DNA of 64,000 bases from positions 2,108,001 to 2,172,000 of the forward strand of contig CBDAPL010000001.1 of the NCBI GenBank assembly GCA_965198495.1, read 5' to 3'. Shown here piece after piece: positions 1 to 11,763 of the stretch; the stretch's first letter is position 1; each line of letters starts with the position of its first letter. This stretch comes from RH-AL1 sp965198495 (GTDB taxonomy: Bacteria > Pseudomonadota > Alphaproteobacteria > Rhizobiales > Beijerinckiaceae). The notes below the pieces were generated by a model, which ran no database searches, was not told where the DNA came from, and was given only the letters and a program-made list of their open reading frames with translations. The translations under genes were made by a program, and so were the position numbers.

Positions 1-20
1 GATCGCGCCTGTTTCGAGGA

Positions 21-1091
21 ATGCGACCGTTGCGGCGACTGTTACTCTTACACTATGTTGTCTGCTGCTTTGTATGCTGCGGCTTCGCGTCCGCCTCCGC
101 TACAAGGCAGTTGCCGCTGGTCCAACAGACGTCGCGCGACGTGCTGATCCTCCATCGGCAGTCCTATAACTACGCTCCGGCGATCATACGCGACGGCTCG
201 GTCTACCATCTCTACTGGTGCGCCGGCGTTGCTGGTGACTACATCCTGCACCTCGCCGCGCCAAAACCTGATGGGCCTTGGTCCGCGCCGCTAGCGGACA
301 TCGCGCTGCAACCGACCGGATCGGCCGCCGACTTCGACGGGCTGCATACCTGCGACCCGAACGTGCTCAAGGTCGGCGGCACCTTCTACCTCTACTACAC
401 CGGCGAGGCGAAGGACGGCGGGTTGAGTACCATCGGCGTCGCGGCGAGTCGCGACGGCGCTCACTTCGAGCGGGCGAACGGCGGCAAGCCGATCGTCGTC
501 CCCGCGACGAGCAATCCCGCCTGGGCCGCGAGCCATCTCACCTACGGAGCCGGACAGCCGGCCGCCACCTACATCGCGCCTTACGTGTACCTGTCGTTCA
601 CCGACAGCACGGGGTCCGGCGGCAACAAGGGCAACGGAGCCGGCCAGTATGTGCTTCGATCGAAGGATCCGACGTTCACGCGGGACGTCGAGGAACTCTC
701 GGCGACAGGCTGGGCGCCGCGCCGCCCGGGCGAGCACAAGGCCGATTACGCCTATCTCGAGAGTTTCGGGCTGGACCTCGCCTACGATCCTCCCACCGGA
801 CTGATCTTCGCCGCCAGCGACAGGGTCGCGGGACAAACCTCGCTTTTCGCCATCGATCCGCGAACCTTCGCGACGGTCGCGACGGGAGACATCGCGCTGG
901 ACTGGCACGAGGGACCGGCGATGCTCGCCAATGCCGACAAGTCGACCCTGCCGCGCCGGGAATGCGCCCGCATCGATATCGACGTCGTGGCGGCGGAGGG
1001 CGTCTCCGCCGATCCTTTCACCTGGCACGCGCTCGGCTTGTCGAGCGGCGGCTTCTCGCTCGCCGCCTTCTGCCCACCCGCAGCGCGCTAA
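21..1091 (+). CDS. Secreted glycosyl hydrolase-like beta-propeller protein
   Basis: The 356-residue product starts with an Arg-rich n-region and a hydrophobic Leu/Val/Cys stretch ending near ASASA (residue 27), a likely Sec signal peptide. The mature part has repeated blade-like motifs (YAPAIIRDGSVYHLYW, DPNVLKVGGTFYLYYTG) of the kind seen in five-bladed beta-propeller GH43/GH32-like enzymes. Role and substrate cannot be read; a periplasmic or extracellular carbohydrate-active or binding function is an inference. It lies upstream of the str operon, separated by 343 bases with a promoter and hairpins, so it is probably a separate unit. The assigned start leaves only 20 bases before it, so its promoter is outside the window. 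Confidence 0.6.
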   Translation: MRPLRRLLLLHYVVCCFVCCGFASASATRQLPLVQQTSRDVLILHRQSYNYAPAIIRDGSVYHLYWCAGVAGDYILHLAAPKPDGPWSAPLADIALQPTGSAADFDGLHTCDPNVLKVGGTFYLYYTGEAKDGGLSTIGVAASRDGAHFERANGGKPIVVPATSNPAWAASHLTYGAGQPAATYIAPYVYLSFTDSTGSGGNKGNGAGQYVLRSKDPTFTRDVEELSATGWAPRRPGEHKADYAYLESFGLDLAYDPPTGLIFAASDRVAGQTSLFAIDPRTFATVATGDIALDWHEGPAMLANADKSTLPRRECARIDIDVVAAEGVSADPFTWHALGLSSGGFSLAAFCPPAAR

Positions 1092-1115
1092 ACGCGTGCG
1101 CGGTCGAGATCGGGG

Positions 1116-1143
1116 TTGACGCCCCGGCTTCTCCCTCATAAGT
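1116..1143 (+). promoter_or_regulatory. Candidate housekeeping promoter for the rpsL-rpsG-fusA-tuf operon
   Basis: TTGACG at 1116-1121 is followed 16 bases later by ATAAGT at 1138-1143. A strong TTGAC -35 with a degenerate -10 is typical of alphaproteobacterial sigma-70 promoters. It is the best match in the gap before rpsL. The start site would fall near 1150, giving a leader of about 285 bases. Confidence 0.5.
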
Positions 1144-1245
1144 TCCGCGCACTTTCGAAAGGCCGTAGATCCTCTGTCCGGGGCGACTCGCTCTGGAGTT
1201 TCGAGATCTAAACGCTTTCGGTTTCAGCGACTGAGACGTCCCTTT

Positions 1246-1301
1246 GCCGAGCGGCATGCCGCTCGGCGCCGGAAAGCAAGAGCCCGATCGTTGTCGGGCT
1301 C
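1246..1301 (+). promoter_or_regulatory. Two adjacent perfect hairpins in the str operon leader
   Basis: Bases 1246-1267 form a perfect 22-base palindrome (GCCGAGCGGCA and its complement). Bases 1280-1287 and 1294-1301 pair as GAGCCCGA/TCGGGCTC with a six-base loop. Neither is followed by a clear T-tract on the plus strand, so a simple intrinsic terminator is doubtful. They may be leader structures, a partial attenuator or the end of a small RNA. Confidence 0.45.
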
Positions 1302-1434
1302 CTCTGCCTCAGAACCAGCACTCGGAGCCGCCGGGCTTAGGGTGCTGATCGTTCGCGTTTGGAACCATCGAATCACGTTCGGCGTGCCGCTGTGAAGTCG
1401 GCGCGTCGCTTTATCAGGGCCGACGGAACAGAGC

Positions 1435-1806
1435 ATGCCGACAATCAGCCAGTTGATTCGCAAGCCGCGCGTGGCGAGCACCTATCGCGAGAAGGCGCGC
1501 CACCTCGAAGCGTGTCCGCAGAAGCGCGGCGTGTGCACCCGCGTCTACACCACGACCCCGAAGAAGCCGAACTCCGCGCTCCGCAAGGTCGCGAAGGTGC
1601 GCCTCACCAACGGGTTCGAGGTCATCGGCTACATTCCCGGCGAGGGTCACAATCTGCAGGAGCATTCGGTGGTGATGATCCGCGGCGGTCGCGTCAAGGA
1701 CCTGCCGGGCGTGCGCTACCACATCCTGCGCGGCGTGCTCGACACGCAGGGCGTCAAGAACCGCAAGCAGCGCCGGTCCAAGTACGGCGCCAAGCGTCCC
1801 AAATAA
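1435..1806 (+). CDS. rpsL: 30S ribosomal protein S12
   Basis: This 123-residue protein is the decoding-centre ribosomal protein S12, full length for the family. The TTTPKKPNSALRK loop and GGRVKDLPGVRYH loop are intact. Lys43 and Lys88 (Lys42 and Lys87 in E. coli numbering), where streptomycin-resistance substitutions arise, are both wild type. It is the first gene of the str operon, with rpsG starting 12 bases downstream. The mRNA leader upstream is long and structured. Confidence 0.98.
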   Translation: MPTISQLIRKPRVASTYREKARHLEACPQKRGVCTRVYTTTPKKPNSALRKVAKVRLTNGFEVIGYIPGEGHNLQEHSVVMIRGGRVKDLPGVRYHILRGVLDTQGVKNRKQRRSKYGAKRPK

Positions 1807-1818
1807 GAAGAGGCCACA

Positions 1819-2289
1819 ATGTCCCGCCGCCACAGCGCCGAAAAGCGCGAGATCATCCCCGACGCCAAGTATCACGATATCATCGTGACCAAGTTCATGA
1901 ACTCGATCATGTACGACGGCAAGAAGTCGGTCGCCGAGGCGATCGTCTACGGCGCCTTCGAGGAGATCGAGCGCAAGGCCCGCGCCGAGCCGCTGCCGCT
2001 GTTCAAGCAGGCGCTCGAGAACGTCGCGCCGGCCATCGAGGTGCGCTCGCGCCGCGTCGGTGGCGCGACTTATCAGGTGCCCGTCGAGGTCCGCCTCGAG
2101 CGGCGCCAGGCTCTGGCGATCCGCTGGCTGATCACCGCCGCCCGCGGGCGCAACGACAAGACCATGGTCGACCGCCTCTCGTCCGAACTGCTCGACGCCG
2201 CCAACAATCGCGGCAACGCCGTCAAGAAGCGCGAAGACACCCACCGGATGGCGGAAGCCAACCGCGCCTTCTCGCACTATCGCTGGTAA
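1819..2289 (+). CDS. rpsG: 30S ribosomal protein S7
   Basis: The 156-residue product is S7, which nucleates assembly of the 3' domain of 16S rRNA and contacts E-site tRNA. Length is standard for bacteria, and the C-terminal AEANRAFSHYRW ending is typical. A GAAGAGG Shine-Dalgarno sequence sits just before the ATG. It lies 12 bases after rpsL and 45 bases before fusA. In many bacteria S7 represses its own str operon translationally; no such site is evident here. Confidence 0.98.
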   Translation: MSRRHSAEKREIIPDAKYHDIIVTKFMNSIMYDGKKSVAEAIVYGAFEEIERKARAEPLPLFKQALENVAPAIEVRSRRVGGATYQVPVEVRLERRQALAIRWLITAARGRNDKTMVDRLSSELLDAANNRGNAVKKREDTHRMAEANRAFSHYRW

Positions 2290-2334
2290 CTTCCACCCGT
2301 TGGCGCCCCCGCGCTTCCGACAGGATCTGACGCT

Positions 2335-4410
<2,076 letters not shown>

Positions 4411-4457
4411 TCGACCACCTCGCAACCGAACCAGCACAATCCTGAAGGAGCCCTACG

Positions 4458-5648
<1,191 letters not shown>

Positions 5649-5699
5649 TCCGGCCGAAGTCCAAATTGACGGCCGAACTGGCTGAAGGAAGAAAATGCA

Positions 5700-6008
<309 letters not shown>

Positions 6009-6071
6009 TTTTTTCGTTGCGGAGCTACGCCGGGGAGCGATCCCGCGAGCGCCTCCGGAGGACTTAAGATT

Positions 6072-6824
6072 ATGCGGTCAGGTGTTATCGCACAGAAGGT
6101 CGGGATGACGCGGGTGTTCAAGGACACCGGCGAGCATGTGCCCGTTACCGTGCTCAAGGTCGATGGCTGTCAGGTCGTCGCCCACAGGACGCAGGAGACG
6201 AACGGCTACACCGCCGTCCAACTCGGGATCGGCCACGCGAAAGTGAAGAACGTGTCGAAGGCGGAGCGCGGTCGTTTCGCGATCGCCAAGGTCGAGCCGA
6301 AGATGAAGCTGGCCGAGTTCCGTGTCGAGCAGGACGGGCTGCTTCCTGTCGGCGCCGAGATCACGGCCGACCATTTCGTCGTCGGGCAATTCGTCGACGT
6401 CACCGGCACCTCGATGGGCAAGGGGTTTGCCGGTCCGATGAAGCGCTGGAACTTCGGCGGCCTGCGCGCCACTCACGGTGTCTCGGTCTCGCATCGCTCG
6501 CACGGTTCGACCGGTGGCCGTCAGGACCCCGGCAAGACCTTCAAGAACAAGAAGATGGCCGGTCACATGGGCACCGATCGGGTGACCACGCTGAATCTCA
6601 AGGTCGTGCAGACCGACGTCGAACGCGGGTTGATCCTGGTCGAAGGCGCGGTCCCCGGCACCGCCGGCGGCTGGATCTTCGTGCGCGACGCGATCAAGAA
6701 GGCGCTGCCCGCCGACGTCCCGCATCCCGGCAAGTTCCGCGTCGCCAACGATCATGATGGAGCCCATACGCCGGCTTCCGAAACCCACGACGCGGCTCCC
6801 GCCGAACCGGCTGCGGAGGCCTGA
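6072..6824 (+). CDS. rplC: 50S ribosomal protein L3
   Basis: The 250-residue L3 is an early-assembly protein whose central loop reaches the peptidyl transferase centre. The conserved GxGFAGPMKRWNF and SHGSTGGRQDPGKTF segments are present. It is longer than the roughly 209-residue E. coli protein because of an Ala/Pro/Glu-rich C-terminal tail, a common alphaproteobacterial feature. A GGAGGA ribosome binding site lies about 9 bases before the ATG. rplD begins 2 bases after its stop. Confidence 0.98.
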   Translation: MRSGVIAQKVGMTRVFKDTGEHVPVTVLKVDGCQVVAHRTQETNGYTAVQLGIGHAKVKNVSKAERGRFAIAKVEPKMKLAEFRVEQDGLLPVGAEITADHFVVGQFVDVTGTSMGKGFAGPMKRWNFGGLRATHGVSVSHRSHGSTGGRQDPGKTFKNKKMAGHMGTDRVTTLNLKVVQTDVERGLILVEGAVPGTAGGWIFVRDAIKKALPADVPHPGKFRVANDHDGAHTPASETHDAAPAEPAAEA

Positions 6825-6826
6825 TC

Positions 6827-7456
6827 ATGAAACTCGATATCACGTCGCACGACGGCGCCGCTCAAGAGGGCGGGTCCTCGATCGAGCTCGACGACGCTAT
6901 TTTCGGCTTGGAGCCGCGCCAGGATCTGATCGCCCGGATGATCCGCTACCAGCTCGCCAAGCGACGCGCCGGTACGCACCATGCCAAAGGCCGCTCCGAG
7001 ATCTGGCGCACCGGCAAGAAGTTCGGCAACCAGAAGGGCTCCGGCGGCGCCCGGCACGGCTCGCGGCGCGCGCCGCAGTTCACCGGCGGCGGTCAGGCGC
7101 ACGGTCCGGTGTCGCGCGATCACTCGCACGATCTGCCCAAGAAGGTGCGCGCGCTGGCGCTCCGTCACGCCCTTTCGGCCAAGGCCAAGGACGGCGGCAT
7201 CATCGTTTGGGCCGACGCGTCGATCGCCGAGGCGAAGACGAAGGCGCTTCTCGCCAACTTCACGAAGATCGGCCTGGCCAACGCGTTGATCATCGACGGG
7301 GCCGAGCCCAACGACAAGTTCGCGCTCGCCGCGCGCAACATCCCCAACATCGACGTGCTGCCGGTCCAGGGCATCAACGTCTACGACATCCTGCGCCGCG
7401 ATAAGCTCGTCCTGACGAGGGCCGCGGTCGAAGCGCTGGAGGCGCGGTTCAAATGA
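6827..7456 (+). CDS. rplD: 50S ribosomal protein L4
   Basis: The 209-residue L4 lines the polypeptide exit tunnel. The conserved extended loop (GTHHAKGRSEIWRTGKKFG, with GSGGARHGSRRAPQF following) is intact. In E. coli L4 is the S10-operon repressor. Its ATG lies 2 bases after the rplC stop with a GGAGG site inside the rplC end, and its last four bases overlap the start of rplW (ATGA). Confidence 0.97.
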   Translation: MKLDITSHDGAAQEGGSSIELDDAIFGLEPRQDLIARMIRYQLAKRRAGTHHAKGRSEIWRTGKKFGNQKGSGGARHGSRRAPQFTGGGQAHGPVSRDHSHDLPKKVRALALRHALSAKAKDGGIIVWADASIAEAKTKALLANFTKIGLANALIIDGAEPNDKFALAARNIPNIDVLPVQGINVYDILRRDKLVLTRAAVEALEARFK

Positions 7457-7779
7457 GTGCGGCGAAAGCGAAATCCGCCAAGGCGATCATCGAGGCGCGC
7501 CACTACGACGTCATCGTCGCGCCGGTGATCACCGAGAAGGCGACCATCGCGTCGGAGTTCAACAAGGTCGTCTTCAAGGTCCGCAAGGACGCGACGAAGA
7601 CCGAGATCAAGGCCGCTGTCGAGCGCCTGTTCGACGTCAAGGTCGAGGGCGTCAACACGCTCATCCGCAAGGGCAAGCGCAAGGTCTTCAAGGGCATGCG
7701 CGGCCAGCAGTCGGACCTGAAGAAGGCGGTCGTGACGCTCGCCGACGGCGATCGCATCGACGTCACGACGGGCCTCTGA
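7453..7779 (+). CDS. rplW: 50S ribosomal protein L23
   Basis: The 108-residue L23 sits at the tunnel exit, where it docks trigger factor and SRP. The core HYDVIVAPVITEKAT and the basic RKGKRKVFKG loop are standard. A short Ala/Lys-rich N-terminal lead (residues 1-14) precedes the core. The start overlaps the rplD stop by four bases, implying translational coupling. Confidence 0.97.
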   Translation: MSAAKAKSAKAIIEARHYDVIVAPVITEKATIASEFNKVVFKVRKDATKTEIKAAVERLFDVKVEGVNTLIRKGKRKVFKGMRGQQSDLKKAVVTLADGDRIDVTTGL

Positions 7780-7789
7780 GAGAAGAACG

Positions 7790-8629
7790 ATGGCACTCAA
7801 GACATTCAACCCCGTAACGCCGAGCCTTCGCCAACTGGTGCTCGTCGACCGGAGCGGCCTCTACAAGGGCAAGCCGGTCAAGCACCTGACCGAGGGACAG
7901 ATCTCGAACGGCGGGCGCAACAACACCGGCCGCGTGACGGTGCGTTTCCGCGGCGGCGGCCACAAGCAGGCCTATCGCATCATCGACTTCAAGCGGCGCA
8001 AGCTCGACATGCCGGCCAAGGTGCAGCGCATCGAGTACGATCCCAACCGGTCGTCCTTCATCGCTCTGATCGAGTACAGCGACGGCGAGCAGACCTACAT
8101 CATCGCGCCGCAGCGCCTGCAGGTCGGCGACGAGGTCGTCTCGGGCATGCAGGTCGACGTGAAGCCGGGCAACGCGATGGCGCTCGCCAACATGCCGGTC
8201 GGCACGATCATCCACAATGTCGAGATGAAGATCGGCAAGGGCGGGGCGATGGTGCGCTCGGCCGGCACCTACGCGCAGGTCGTCGGTCGCGACCAGGGCT
8301 ACGTCATCGTCCGCCTGAACTCCGGCGAGCAGCGGCTGATCCACGGCCAGTGCTTCGGCACCGTCGGCGCGGTTTCGAACCCGGATCACATGAACGCGTC
8401 GATCGGCAAGGCCGGCCGGTCGCGCTGGCTCGGGCGCATGCCGCACAATCGCGGCGTGACCATGAACCCGGTCGACCATCCGCACGGCGGCGGCGAAGGC
8501 CGCACCTCCGGCGGTCGCCATCCGGTGACCCCATGGGGCAAGCCGACCAAGGGCAAGAAGACGCGGTCGAACAAGTCGACCGATCGGTTCGTCGTGACCT
8601 CGCGTCACAAAAGCAAGAAGAAGGGCTGA
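7790..8629 (+). CDS. rplB: 50S ribosomal protein L2
   Basis: The 279-residue L2 is essential for subunit association and peptidyl transferase activity. The highly conserved MNPVDHPHGGGEGR stretch, which includes the family's key histidine, is intact. Length matches the family. It is 10 bases downstream of rplW with an AGAAGA-type site, and 2 bases upstream of rpsS. Confidence 0.98.
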   Translation: MALKTFNPVTPSLRQLVLVDRSGLYKGKPVKHLTEGQISNGGRNNTGRVTVRFRGGGHKQAYRIIDFKRRKLDMPAKVQRIEYDPNRSSFIALIEYSDGEQTYIIAPQRLQVGDEVVSGMQVDVKPGNAMALANMPVGTIIHNVEMKIGKGGAMVRSAGTYAQVVGRDQGYVIVRLNSGEQRLIHGQCFGTVGAVSNPDHMNASIGKAGRSRWLGRMPHNRGVTMNPVDHPHGGGEGRTSGGRHPVTPWGKPTKGKKTRSNKSTDRFVVTSRHKSKKKG

Positions 8630-8631
8630 TC

Positions 8632-8910
8632 ATGGCGCGGTCTATCTGGAAGGGTCCGTTCATCGACGGCTACATGCTGAAGAAGGCGGAAACCGCTCGG
8701 GGGAACAAGCGCTCGGAGGTCATCAAGACCTGGAGCCGCCGTTCGACCGTGCTGCCGCAGTTCGTCGGTCTCACCTTCGGCGTCTACAACGGCCACAAGC
8801 ACATCCCGGTGATCGTCACCGAGGACATGATCGGCCACAAGCTCGGCGAGTTCTCGCCGACGCGCACGTTCCACGGTCACGCCGCCGACAAGAAAGCGAA
8901 GAGGGGCTGA
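8632..8910 (+). CDS. rpsS: 30S ribosomal protein S19
   Basis: This 92-residue S19 lies in the 30S head, near the A-site tRNA, with S13. The start was set at ATG 8632 because the product then begins MARSIWKGPFIDGYML, the family N-terminus; the frame is open further upstream inside rplB. Its TGA overlaps the rplV ATG by one base (TGATG). Confidence 0.97.
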   Translation: MARSIWKGPFIDGYMLKKAETARGNKRSEVIKTWSRRSTVLPQFVGLTFGVYNGHKHIPVIVTEDMIGHKLGEFSPTRTFHGHAADKKAKRG

Positions 8911-9311
8911 TGTCCAAGCCGAAGACAGAGCGTCGGCTCAAGGAGAACGAGGCGAAGGCGGTGTGCCGGATGCTTCGCGTCAGCCCGCAGAAGCTGAACC
9001 TCCTGGCCCAGCTGATCCGTGGCAAGCGCGTCGACACCGCGCTGGCCGATCTCGAATTCTCGCGCAAGCGCATCGCCCTCGACGTCCGCAAGACGCTGGA
9101 GAGCGCGATCGCCAACGCCGAAAACAACCACGATCTCGATGTCGACGACCTGGTCGTCGCCGAGGCCCATGTCGGCAAGGCGCTTGTCATGAAGCGCTTC
9201 AGCCCGCGCGCCCGCGGCCGTGCCGGACGCATCGAGAAGCCCTTCGCCAACCTGACGATCGTGGTCCGGGAAGTCGAAGCGCAAGCCGACGCCAAAGCCA
9301 AAGCGGCCTGA
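8910..9311 (+). CDS. rplV: 50S ribosomal protein L22
   Basis: The 133-residue L22 contributes a beta-hairpin to the exit tunnel. The hairpin region around MKRFSPRARGRAGRIEKPF is intact, with none of the deletions linked to macrolide resistance. A short Ala/Lys-rich tail extends it slightly past the usual length. Coupled to rpsS by a TGATG overlap and followed by rpsC after 10 bases. Confidence 0.97.
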   Translation: MSKPKTERRLKENEAKAVCRMLRVSPQKLNLLAQLIRGKRVDTALADLEFSRKRIALDVRKTLESAIANAENNHDLDVDDLVVAEAHVGKALVMKRFSPRARGRAGRIEKPFANLTIVVREVEAQADAKAKAA

Positions 9312-9321
9312 GGAGGAAACG

Positions 9322-10047
9322 ATGGGACAGAAGGTCAATCCGATCGGCCTCAGGCTCGGCATCAACCGCACCTGGGATTCCCGCTGGTTCGCCCAGCGCG
9401 ACGACTACGCCAAGCTGCTGCACGAGGACATCGCGATCCGCGAGGCCCTGATGAAGACGCTGAAGCAGGCCGCCGTCTCGAAGATCATCATCGAGCGTCC
9501 GCACAAGAAGTGTCGCGTGACGATCCACTCCGCGCGTCCGGGCGTCGTCATCGGCAAGAAGGGCGCGGATATCGACAAGATCCGCAAGCTCGTCGCCAAG
9601 ATGACCGACTCGGAAGTGGTCATCAACATCGTCGAGGTGCGCAAGCCCGAGGTCGACGCCACGCTGGTCGCGGATTCGATCGCGCAGCAGCTCGAGCGCC
9701 GCGTCGCGTTCCGTCGCGCGATGAAGCGCGCCGTCCAGTCGGCCATGCGGCTTGGCGCGGAAGGCATTCGCATCAATTGCGCCGGCCGTCTCGGCGGCGC
9801 CGAGATCGCGCGCCTGGAATGGTACCGCGAGGGCCGGGTGCCGCTGCATACGCTGCGTGCCGATGTCGACTACGGCGTCGCCACCGCGCATACGGCCTAC
9901 GGCACCTGCGGCATCAAGGTCTGGATCTTCAAGGGCGAGATCCTCGAGCACGATCCGATGGCGCAGGACCGCAAGGCCGAGCAGCAGGATCATTCCGGCG
10001 GCGGCGGCCACGAGCGTCGCCCTCGTCGCGACCGCGACGCGGCCTGA
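9322..10047 (+). CDS. rpsC: 30S ribosomal protein S3
   Basis: The 241-residue S3 forms part of the mRNA entry channel. It has the N-terminal GQKVNPIGLRLGINRTWDS, the KH RNA-binding motif (VIGKKGADIDKIRK) and the GRLGGAEIAR segment. The C-terminus ends in a His/Arg-rich low-complexity tail. A GAGGAAACG ribosome binding site precedes the ATG closely. Confidence 0.98.
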   Translation: MGQKVNPIGLRLGINRTWDSRWFAQRDDYAKLLHEDIAIREALMKTLKQAAVSKIIIERPHKKCRVTIHSARPGVVIGKKGADIDKIRKLVAKMTDSEVVINIVEVRKPEVDATLVADSIAQQLERRVAFRRAMKRAVQSAMRLGAEGIRINCAGRLGGAEIARLEWYREGRVPLHTLRADVDYGVATAHTAYGTCGIKVWIFKGEILEHDPMAQDRKAEQQDHSGGGGHERRPRRDRDAA

Positions 10048-10084
10048 CCGCTCGCTTCTCATTCAGGTTTAAGAGCTTCATCCA

Positions 10085-10498
10085 ATGCTTCAACCAAAGA
10101 AAACAAAGTTCAGGAAAGCCTTCAAGGGGCGCATCAGCGGCGCCTCCAAGGGTGGCTTCGAACTCAACTTCGGCCAGTTCGGCCTCAAGGCGATGGAGCC
10201 CGAGCGCATCACCGCGCGCCAGATCGAGGCGGCCCGCCGCGCGATGACGCGTCACATGAAGCGCGCCGGCCGCGTCTGGATCCGCATATTCCCGGACGTG
10301 CCGGTCACCAAGAAGCCGACGGAAGTGCGCATGGGCAAGGGCAAGGGCGCGATCGAACTCTGGGCGTGCAAGGTCGCGCCCGGCCGCATCATGTTCGAGC
10401 TCGACGGCGTGCCGGTCGGCGTCGCCAAGGAAGCCCTGACGCTGGCCGCCGCCAAGCTGCCGATCAAGACGCGCTTCATCGAGCGCATCGCGGAATAG
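10085..10498 (+). CDS. rplP: 50S ribosomal protein L16
   Basis: The 137-residue L16 is a late-assembling protein beside the A-site tRNA elbow. It starts MLQPKKTKFRKAFKGR and holds the family GKGKGAIELWACKVAPGR segment. Arg81-region and GKG motifs look normal. It lies 37 bases after rpsC and 10 before rpmC. Confidence 0.97.
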   Translation: MLQPKKTKFRKAFKGRISGASKGGFELNFGQFGLKAMEPERITARQIEAARRAMTRHMKRAGRVWIRIFPDVPVTKKPTEVRMGKGKGAIELWACKVAPGRIMFELDGVPVGVAKEALTLAAAKLPIKTRFIERIAE

Positions 10499-10508
10499 GG
10501 AGGACGAG

Positions 10509-10715
10509 ATGAAGTCGAAGAACCGCCTGTCCGACCTCAAGCAGATGTCGGCCGACCAGAAGGACCAGGAAGTGCTGAACCTCAAGAAGGAGCAGTTCAA
10601 CCTTCGTTTCCAGCGCGCCACCGGGCAGCTCGAGAACACCGCGCGCGTGCGCGTCGTGCGCCGCGACATCGCGCGTCTCAAGACGCTCGCCGCCCAGTCG
10701 CGCGACAGCAAGTAG
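10509..10715 (+). CDS. rpmC: 50S ribosomal protein L29
   Basis: This 68-residue L29 is a small helical hairpin protein at the tunnel exit. The KKEQFNLRFQRATGQLEN core is typical. The GGAGGACGAG site just before the ATG is strong. It lies between rplP and rpsQ with 10-base gaps on both sides, in the canonical order. Confidence 0.96.
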   Translation: MKSKNRLSDLKQMSADQKDQEVLNLKKEQFNLRFQRATGQLENTARVRVVRRDIARLKTLAAQSRDSK

Positions 10716-10725
10716 GATCGAGCAT

Positions 10726-10977
10726 ATGCCGAAAAGAGTTCTCCAGGGCGTCGTCGTCTCCGATAAGCAGGAGAAGACGATCGTCGTGAAGGTCGAGCGC
10801 CGTTTCACGCATCCGCTGCTCAAGAAGACGGTGCGTCGCTCGAAGAACTACCACGCTCACGACGAAGCCAGGGCCCACAAGGTCGGCGACATGGTCTCGA
10901 TCGAGGAGACCAAGCCGATCTCGCGCCTCAAGCGCTGGATCGTCGTCGACCACGCCGCCGGCGCGGCGCAAGGCTAG
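10726..10977 (+). CDS. rpsQ: 30S ribosomal protein S17
   Basis: The 83-residue S17 is an OB-fold primary binder of 16S rRNA. It starts MPKRVLQGVVVSDKQEKTI and includes the KVERRFTHPLLKK motif. Length is normal. It closes the S10 operon; a 103-base gap with a short GGGGA/TCCCC hairpin separates it from rplN, the first gene of the spc-type block. Confidence 0.97.
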   Translation: MPKRVLQGVVVSDKQEKTIVVKVERRFTHPLLKKTVRRSKNYHAHDEARAHKVGDMVSIEETKPISRLKRWIVVDHAAGAAQG

Positions 10978-11080
10978 CGAATCGCATTCACAAATCCACC
11001 GGGGACGACAATCCCCACCAGGCGTAGTCCCGAACGGGCGACCGCGACGGAAACCGATCTGACAGGAAGGGCCGAAGGCC

Positions 11081-11449
11081 GTGATACAGGTACAGACCAA
11101 TCTCGACGTTGCCGACAATTCCGGCGCTCGTCGCGTCATGTGCATAAAGGTGCTGGGCGGCTCCAAGCGCCGCTACGCCGCCGTCGGCGACATCATCGTC
11201 GTGTCGATCAAGGAAGCCATTCCGCGCGGACGCGTGAAGAAGGGCGATGTGATGAAGGCGGTCGTCGTGCGTACGGCCAAGGACATCAAGCGTGTCGACG
11301 GCACCGTGATCCGCTTCGATTCCAACGCCGCCGTGCTGATCAACAACCAGTCCGAACCGGTCGGCACCCGCATCTTCGGGCCGGTGCCGCGCGAGCTGCG
11401 CGCCCGCAATCACATGAAGATCATCTCGCTCGCGCCGGAGGTGCTGTGA
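11081..11449 (+). CDS. rplN: 50S ribosomal protein L14 (GTG start)
   Basis: The 122-residue L14 binds at the 30S interface and is the docking site for the silencing factor RsfS. The product begins with the canonical MIQVQTNLDVADNSGAR only if GTG 11081 is the start; an AGGAAGG site lies about 8 bases upstream. Its stop overlaps the rplX ATG by one base (TGATG), so the two are likely coupled. Confidence 0.97.
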   Translation: MIQVQTNLDVADNSGARRVMCIKVLGGSKRRYAAVGDIIVVSIKEAIPRGRVKKGDVMKAVVVRTAKDIKRVDGTVIRFDSNAAVLINNQSEPVGTRIFGPVPRELRARNHMKIISLAPEVL

Positions 11450-11763
11450 TGGCGGCCAAGATCAAGAAGGGCGACAACGTCATCGTCCTCACCGGCCGCG
11501 ACAAGGGTCGCTCCGGCGAGGTGCTTCAGGTGATGCCGAAGGAGGAGCGCGCGGTCGTTCGCGGCATCAACCTCGTCAAGAAGCACCAGCGCCAGACGGC
11601 GCAGCAGGAGGCCGGGATCATCTCGAAAGAGGCGACGATCCATCTCTCCAACCTTTCCCACATCGGCGGCGACGGCAAGCCCACGCGCGTCGGCTTCAAG
11701 ATTCTCGAAGACGGCCGCAAGGTCCGCTTCGCCAAGCGTTCCGGAGACCTGATCGATGGCTGA
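11449..11763 (+). CDS. rplX: 50S ribosomal protein L24
   Basis: This 104-residue L24 is an assembly initiator with a KOW motif (IKKGDNVIVLTGRDKGR). The start at ATG 11449 was chosen because it gives the usual AAKIKKGD N-terminus; the same frame is open upstream through rplN. Its 3' end overlaps the start of rplE by 8 bases. Confidence 0.96.
   Translation: MAAKIKKGDNVIVLTGRDKGRSGEVLQVMPKEERAVVRGINLVKKHQRQTAQQEAGIISKEATIHLSNLSHIGGDGKPTRVGFKILEDGRKVRFAKRSGDLIDG

Larger units (their letters stand above)
1092..1434. other. Intergenic leader region of the str operon
   Basis: No gene is seen in these 343 bases. They hold a candidate promoter near 1116-1143, a perfect 22-base palindrome at 1246-1267 and a second perfect hairpin at 1280-1301. 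The layout (promoter, about 100 bases, two hairpins, then rpsL) suggests a long 5' leader for the ribosomal transcript, or a terminator for a short transcript. Confidence 0.5.
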
